NCBI GenBank assembly: GCA_023431215.1
Contig: JAEYXR010000001.1
Location: 1 to 9,057 of the forward strand
Length of the DNA stretch: 9,057 nucleotides
Reading direction: 5' to 3'
Origin: Bacillota bacterium
GTDB taxonomy: Bacteria > Bacillota > Clostridia > Oscillospirales > Ruminococcaceae
Under the pieces are notes generated by a model. That model had not been told where the DNA came from. It searched no databases and worked only from the letters and a program-made list of their open reading frames with translations. The first letter of the stretch is position 1; every line of letters begins with the position of its first letter. The position numbers were made by a program, and so were the translations under genes. Positions 7,269 through 9,057 of this stretch are shown piece after piece.

Positions 7269-7438
7269 CTAAATTACCGGCCTTATTAAATGAATGCGCC
7301 TGCCACAGGCAGATGCGCAATTATTAAAACTTTTGCCATAGTTTTAATAAAAAACGGCAGCAACCGCTTTGCCTTGGCAGGCCGTCCACATATCACTTTA
7401 ATTTTTAACCCAGCAGTATACTTGGAGGTACTACTATC
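7269..7438 (+). other. Structured spacer between the two barrel genes
   Basis: This 170-base gap has three candidate hairpins. A: TGCGC-CTGCC (7295-7304) with GGCAG-AT-GCGCA (7308-7319). B: TTATTAAAACT (7321-7331) with AGTTTTAATAA (7340-7350), 11 bp exact. C: ACGGC (7354-7358) with GCCGT (7381-7385). TTATTAAA also occurs at 7283-7290 and GGCAG three times (7308, 7356, 7376), so other pairings are possible. None is followed directly by a T-run, so no clear terminator is seen for the upstream gene. A weak promoter-like pair (TTGCCT 7369-7374, TATCAC 7391-7396) may exist. I recognise no riboswitch class. Confidence 0.55.
7424..7429 (+). promoter_or_regulatory. Ribosome binding site for the GTG start at 7439
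   Basis: GGAGGT ends 9 bases before GTG 7439 and nothing better precedes a later in-frame ATG, so the GTG is taken as the start. Confidence 0.8.
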
Positions 7439-9057
7439 GTGCAAAGCTTATTAAGCAGCAACAAAAATATTATAACGGTGCTGGGCATAGCCTTTAGCCT
7501 TATTATTGTGGCCACTGCTGCTGTTGCAGTCAGCTTTGGAGACAACCCGTTATTTGCCGACGGCAATGTCAGTTCCAGCATGTCACAATCTGACCCGGAG
7601 TCGGATCATGTTGTGCTGCCCCAGGAGCCAAGCGGAGAATCTGCAGAAACTGATCCCGGTAGTAATCAGGGAGAAACTCCTGCGCCCGATACTACCCCTG
7701 TAGTTTTTAATAAGCCTGATGAAATGAAGGCTGTTTATTTGGTTCCGGGTGTAGACTATATGGCAACATCAGACCAAAGCGAGGCAAAGGGTAAGGCTGA
7801 AATAGACTCCGCAATTAATAAAATTGCCGAAATGTCCATGAACACAGTTATCTTGCATACGGCAGGAGAAAAAGGGGTGGCTTATGTTACTGAAAGGCTG
7901 CCCATGTTATCCCAAACCTTTGATCCTTTGGATTATGCAATAAAAGCAGCAAAGGCAAAGGGCTTATATGTCTACTGCGTATATGATGCGTTGATGGTAT
8001 TTGATGGCGAAAAGCTTAGCAGCGCGCCATACATAGATGCCAAGGTGATTGACTTTGTCAGAACAGGCGTTTCGGATTTTGTAGCCCGCTATCAACCGGA
8101 TGGACTGATTTTGGACGACTATTATAATCGTACCGCTGGTGACAGCTATACCAATTATCTAAAATACGGCGGCGGTATCGGCTACGAAAACTATATGAAG
8201 TCACTTTCCCGCATTATTGTTTCCTCGGTGGGAGAGATTTTGGATGAAAAGGCCCGCGGTATGCAGCTGGGTTTATTAACCGACCCTGTTTGGGCAAATA
8301 AGGCAGAAAATGAGCGTGGTTCTGCTACCTCTGCTGCATTTTCCATGCTCCGTGACGGAAATGCGGATGTAGTTTCCTTTGTAGAGGACAAGCTGGTGGA
8401 TTTTGTTATGGTAAAGGCATACGGTTCTATTGCCGACTCTACAATACCGTTTTCTACCGTAGTAAAATGGTGGGCAAAGCTTGCAGCCGATAATAAACTG
8501 CCCTTATTTGTTGTACATGCGGCGGATAAGATTTGCACACAAAACCCAGGTTGGACAAGCCCTGACCAAATAACCCTGCAGGTTATTGAGGCACGTGGTA
8601 TTGACGGCTACTGTGGTAGTGTGTTTAACTCCTTGTCCCGTTTGGTTGCCAACCCCAGTGATGCCACTACCAAGTTGCTGAAGTATTACAAGGGTGAAAT
8701 TAACCCGGAATATATGCTTCGTGAGCTGACCATGAGTAAGCCTGAAAAAACTACGTTTACTACCTATGAACCAACTGTAACATTTATGGGTGCGTCCGAC
8801 CCAGACAATAAGCTAACCTTAAATGGTGAAAGCGTTACACGGGATGAAAACGGATTCTTTACCCTATCTAAAGAACTAAAAGCTGGACTCAATACGTTTA
8901 CCTTTGTACATAAAGAAAAAACCATTGTTTATAAAATTACCCGCAATGTACAGATTCTTCAGTCTGTATCTCCCACAGGAAGCATCACAGTGGACGGTGG
9001 AATGAAAATTACCGTTTCGGCCAATGCCTATGTAGGTTCGTCTGTTTTGGCTACACT
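7439..9057 (+). CDS. Anchored, diverged GHL10-like barrel protein with Ig-like domain, 3' partial
   Basis: The frame is open for 539 codons from GTG 7439 to the window end, with no stop. Residues 11-33 are hydrophobic (signal peptide or membrane anchor, no lipobox). Residues 34-92 are an acidic Ser/Pro/Glu/Thr spacer. From 96 to about 425 the order of segments follows the barrel of the upstream lipoprotein: MKAVYLVPG, MNTVILHTAGEKGVAYVTE, AKAKGLYVYCVYDALMV, QPDGLILDDYY, QLGLLTDPVW, DFVMVKAYGS, LPLFVVHAADK, GIDGYCGSVFN. The Asp-Asp-Tyr (226-228) is kept, but the AWVNPYR motif is replaced by CVYDALM (180-186) and SPQGN by TDPVW. From about 438 a beta-rich, Ig-like region begins (LTLNGESVTRDENGFF) and continues past the edge. 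In Clostridia similar proteins may carry a C-terminal amidase, but none is visible here. The function may be altered hydrolysis or glycan binding. Confidence 0.75.
   Translation, partial: MQSLLSSNKNIITVLGIAFSLIIVATAAVAVSFGDNPLFADGNVSSSMSQSDPESDHVVLPQEPSGESAETDPGSNQGETPAPDTTPVVFNKPDEMKAVYLVPGVDYMATSDQSEAKGKAEIDSAINKIAEMSMNTVILHTAGEKGVAYVTERLPMLSQTFDPLDYAIKAAKAKGLYVYCVYDALMVFDGEKLSSAPYIDAKVIDFVRTGVSDFVARYQPDGLILDDYYNRTAGDSYTNYLKYGGGIGYENYMKSLSRIIVSSVGEILDEKARGMQLGLLTDPVWANKAENERGSATSAAFSMLRDGNADVVSFVEDKLVDFVMVKAYGSIADSTIPFSTVVKWWAKLAADNKLPLFVVHAADKICTQNPGWTSPDQITLQVIEARGIDGYCGSVFNSLSRLVANPSDATTKLLKYYKGEINPEYMLRELTMSKPEKTTFTTYEPTVTFMGASDPDNKLTLNGESVTRDENGFFTLSKELKAGLNTFTFVHKEKTIVYKITRNVQILQSVSPTGSITVDGGMKITVSANAYVGSSVLAT

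Noticed and set aside
7321..7350. Hairpin B as an intrinsic terminator of the lipoprotein gene
   Set aside because: On the plus strand the stem is AT-only apart from one pair and is followed by A residues, not T residues.
8191..8538. A 115-codon open frame on the minus strand within the second barrel gene
   Set aside because: It is opposite a long, well-supported coding frame with barrel motifs and has no independent support.

Overview
The window looks like a chromosomal segment of a low-to-mid GC Firmicute, most likely a gut-type Clostridia (Oscillospiraceae/Ruminococcaceae-like). That placement is inferred from a bacterial V/A-type ATPase operon end, strong AGGAG-type ribosome binding sites, TTG-A/TAxAAT sigma-A-like promoters, and lipoprotein and envelope proteins with Ser-rich linkers. 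No tRNA, rRNA, CRISPR array, insertion sequence or phage gene is visible.

Layout. (1) Bases 1-3692 are the distal end of a V/A-type ATPase operon on the plus strand: subunit A (its first ~48 residues lie before the window), subunit B overlapping it by 7 bases, and subunit D 16 bases further on. A two-tier hairpin terminator follows at about 3704-3766. (2) A strong extended -10 promoter drives a monocistronic gene (3865-4953) for a membrane-anchored, divergent sugar-binding-protein-like protein. (3) A 16-bp hairpin at 4980-5020 sits between that gene and a convergent minus-strand gene for a small double zinc-ribbon protein (5032-5397), and could end transcription from both sides. (4) A 320-base AT-rich divergent intergenic region carries a promoter for each flanking gene. 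(5) The plus-strand gene at 5718-7268 encodes a lipoprotein with a long Ser/Gln-rich spacer and a GHL10/DUF187 glycoside-hydrolase-like barrel. (6) After a 170-base structured spacer, a second plus-strand gene starts at GTG 7439 and runs off the window. It is an anchored, diverged relative of the same barrel with Ig-like domain material after it.

How the parts relate. The ATPase genes form one machine that couples ATP to H+ or Na+ movement across the membrane. The two barrel proteins are probably exported cell-envelope proteins, since the best studied relative (E. coli DigH/YddW) cuts peptidoglycan glycan strands. They look like an ancient tandem duplication in which the first copy keeps the family motifs and the second has lost several. 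The sugar-binding-like protein appears to lack transporter partners and the usual ligand contacts. I see no clearly new multi-gene system. The most interesting points are the diverged barrel pair, the degenerate binding protein with an Asp-rich loop, and the repeat-rich structured spacer at 7269-7438.
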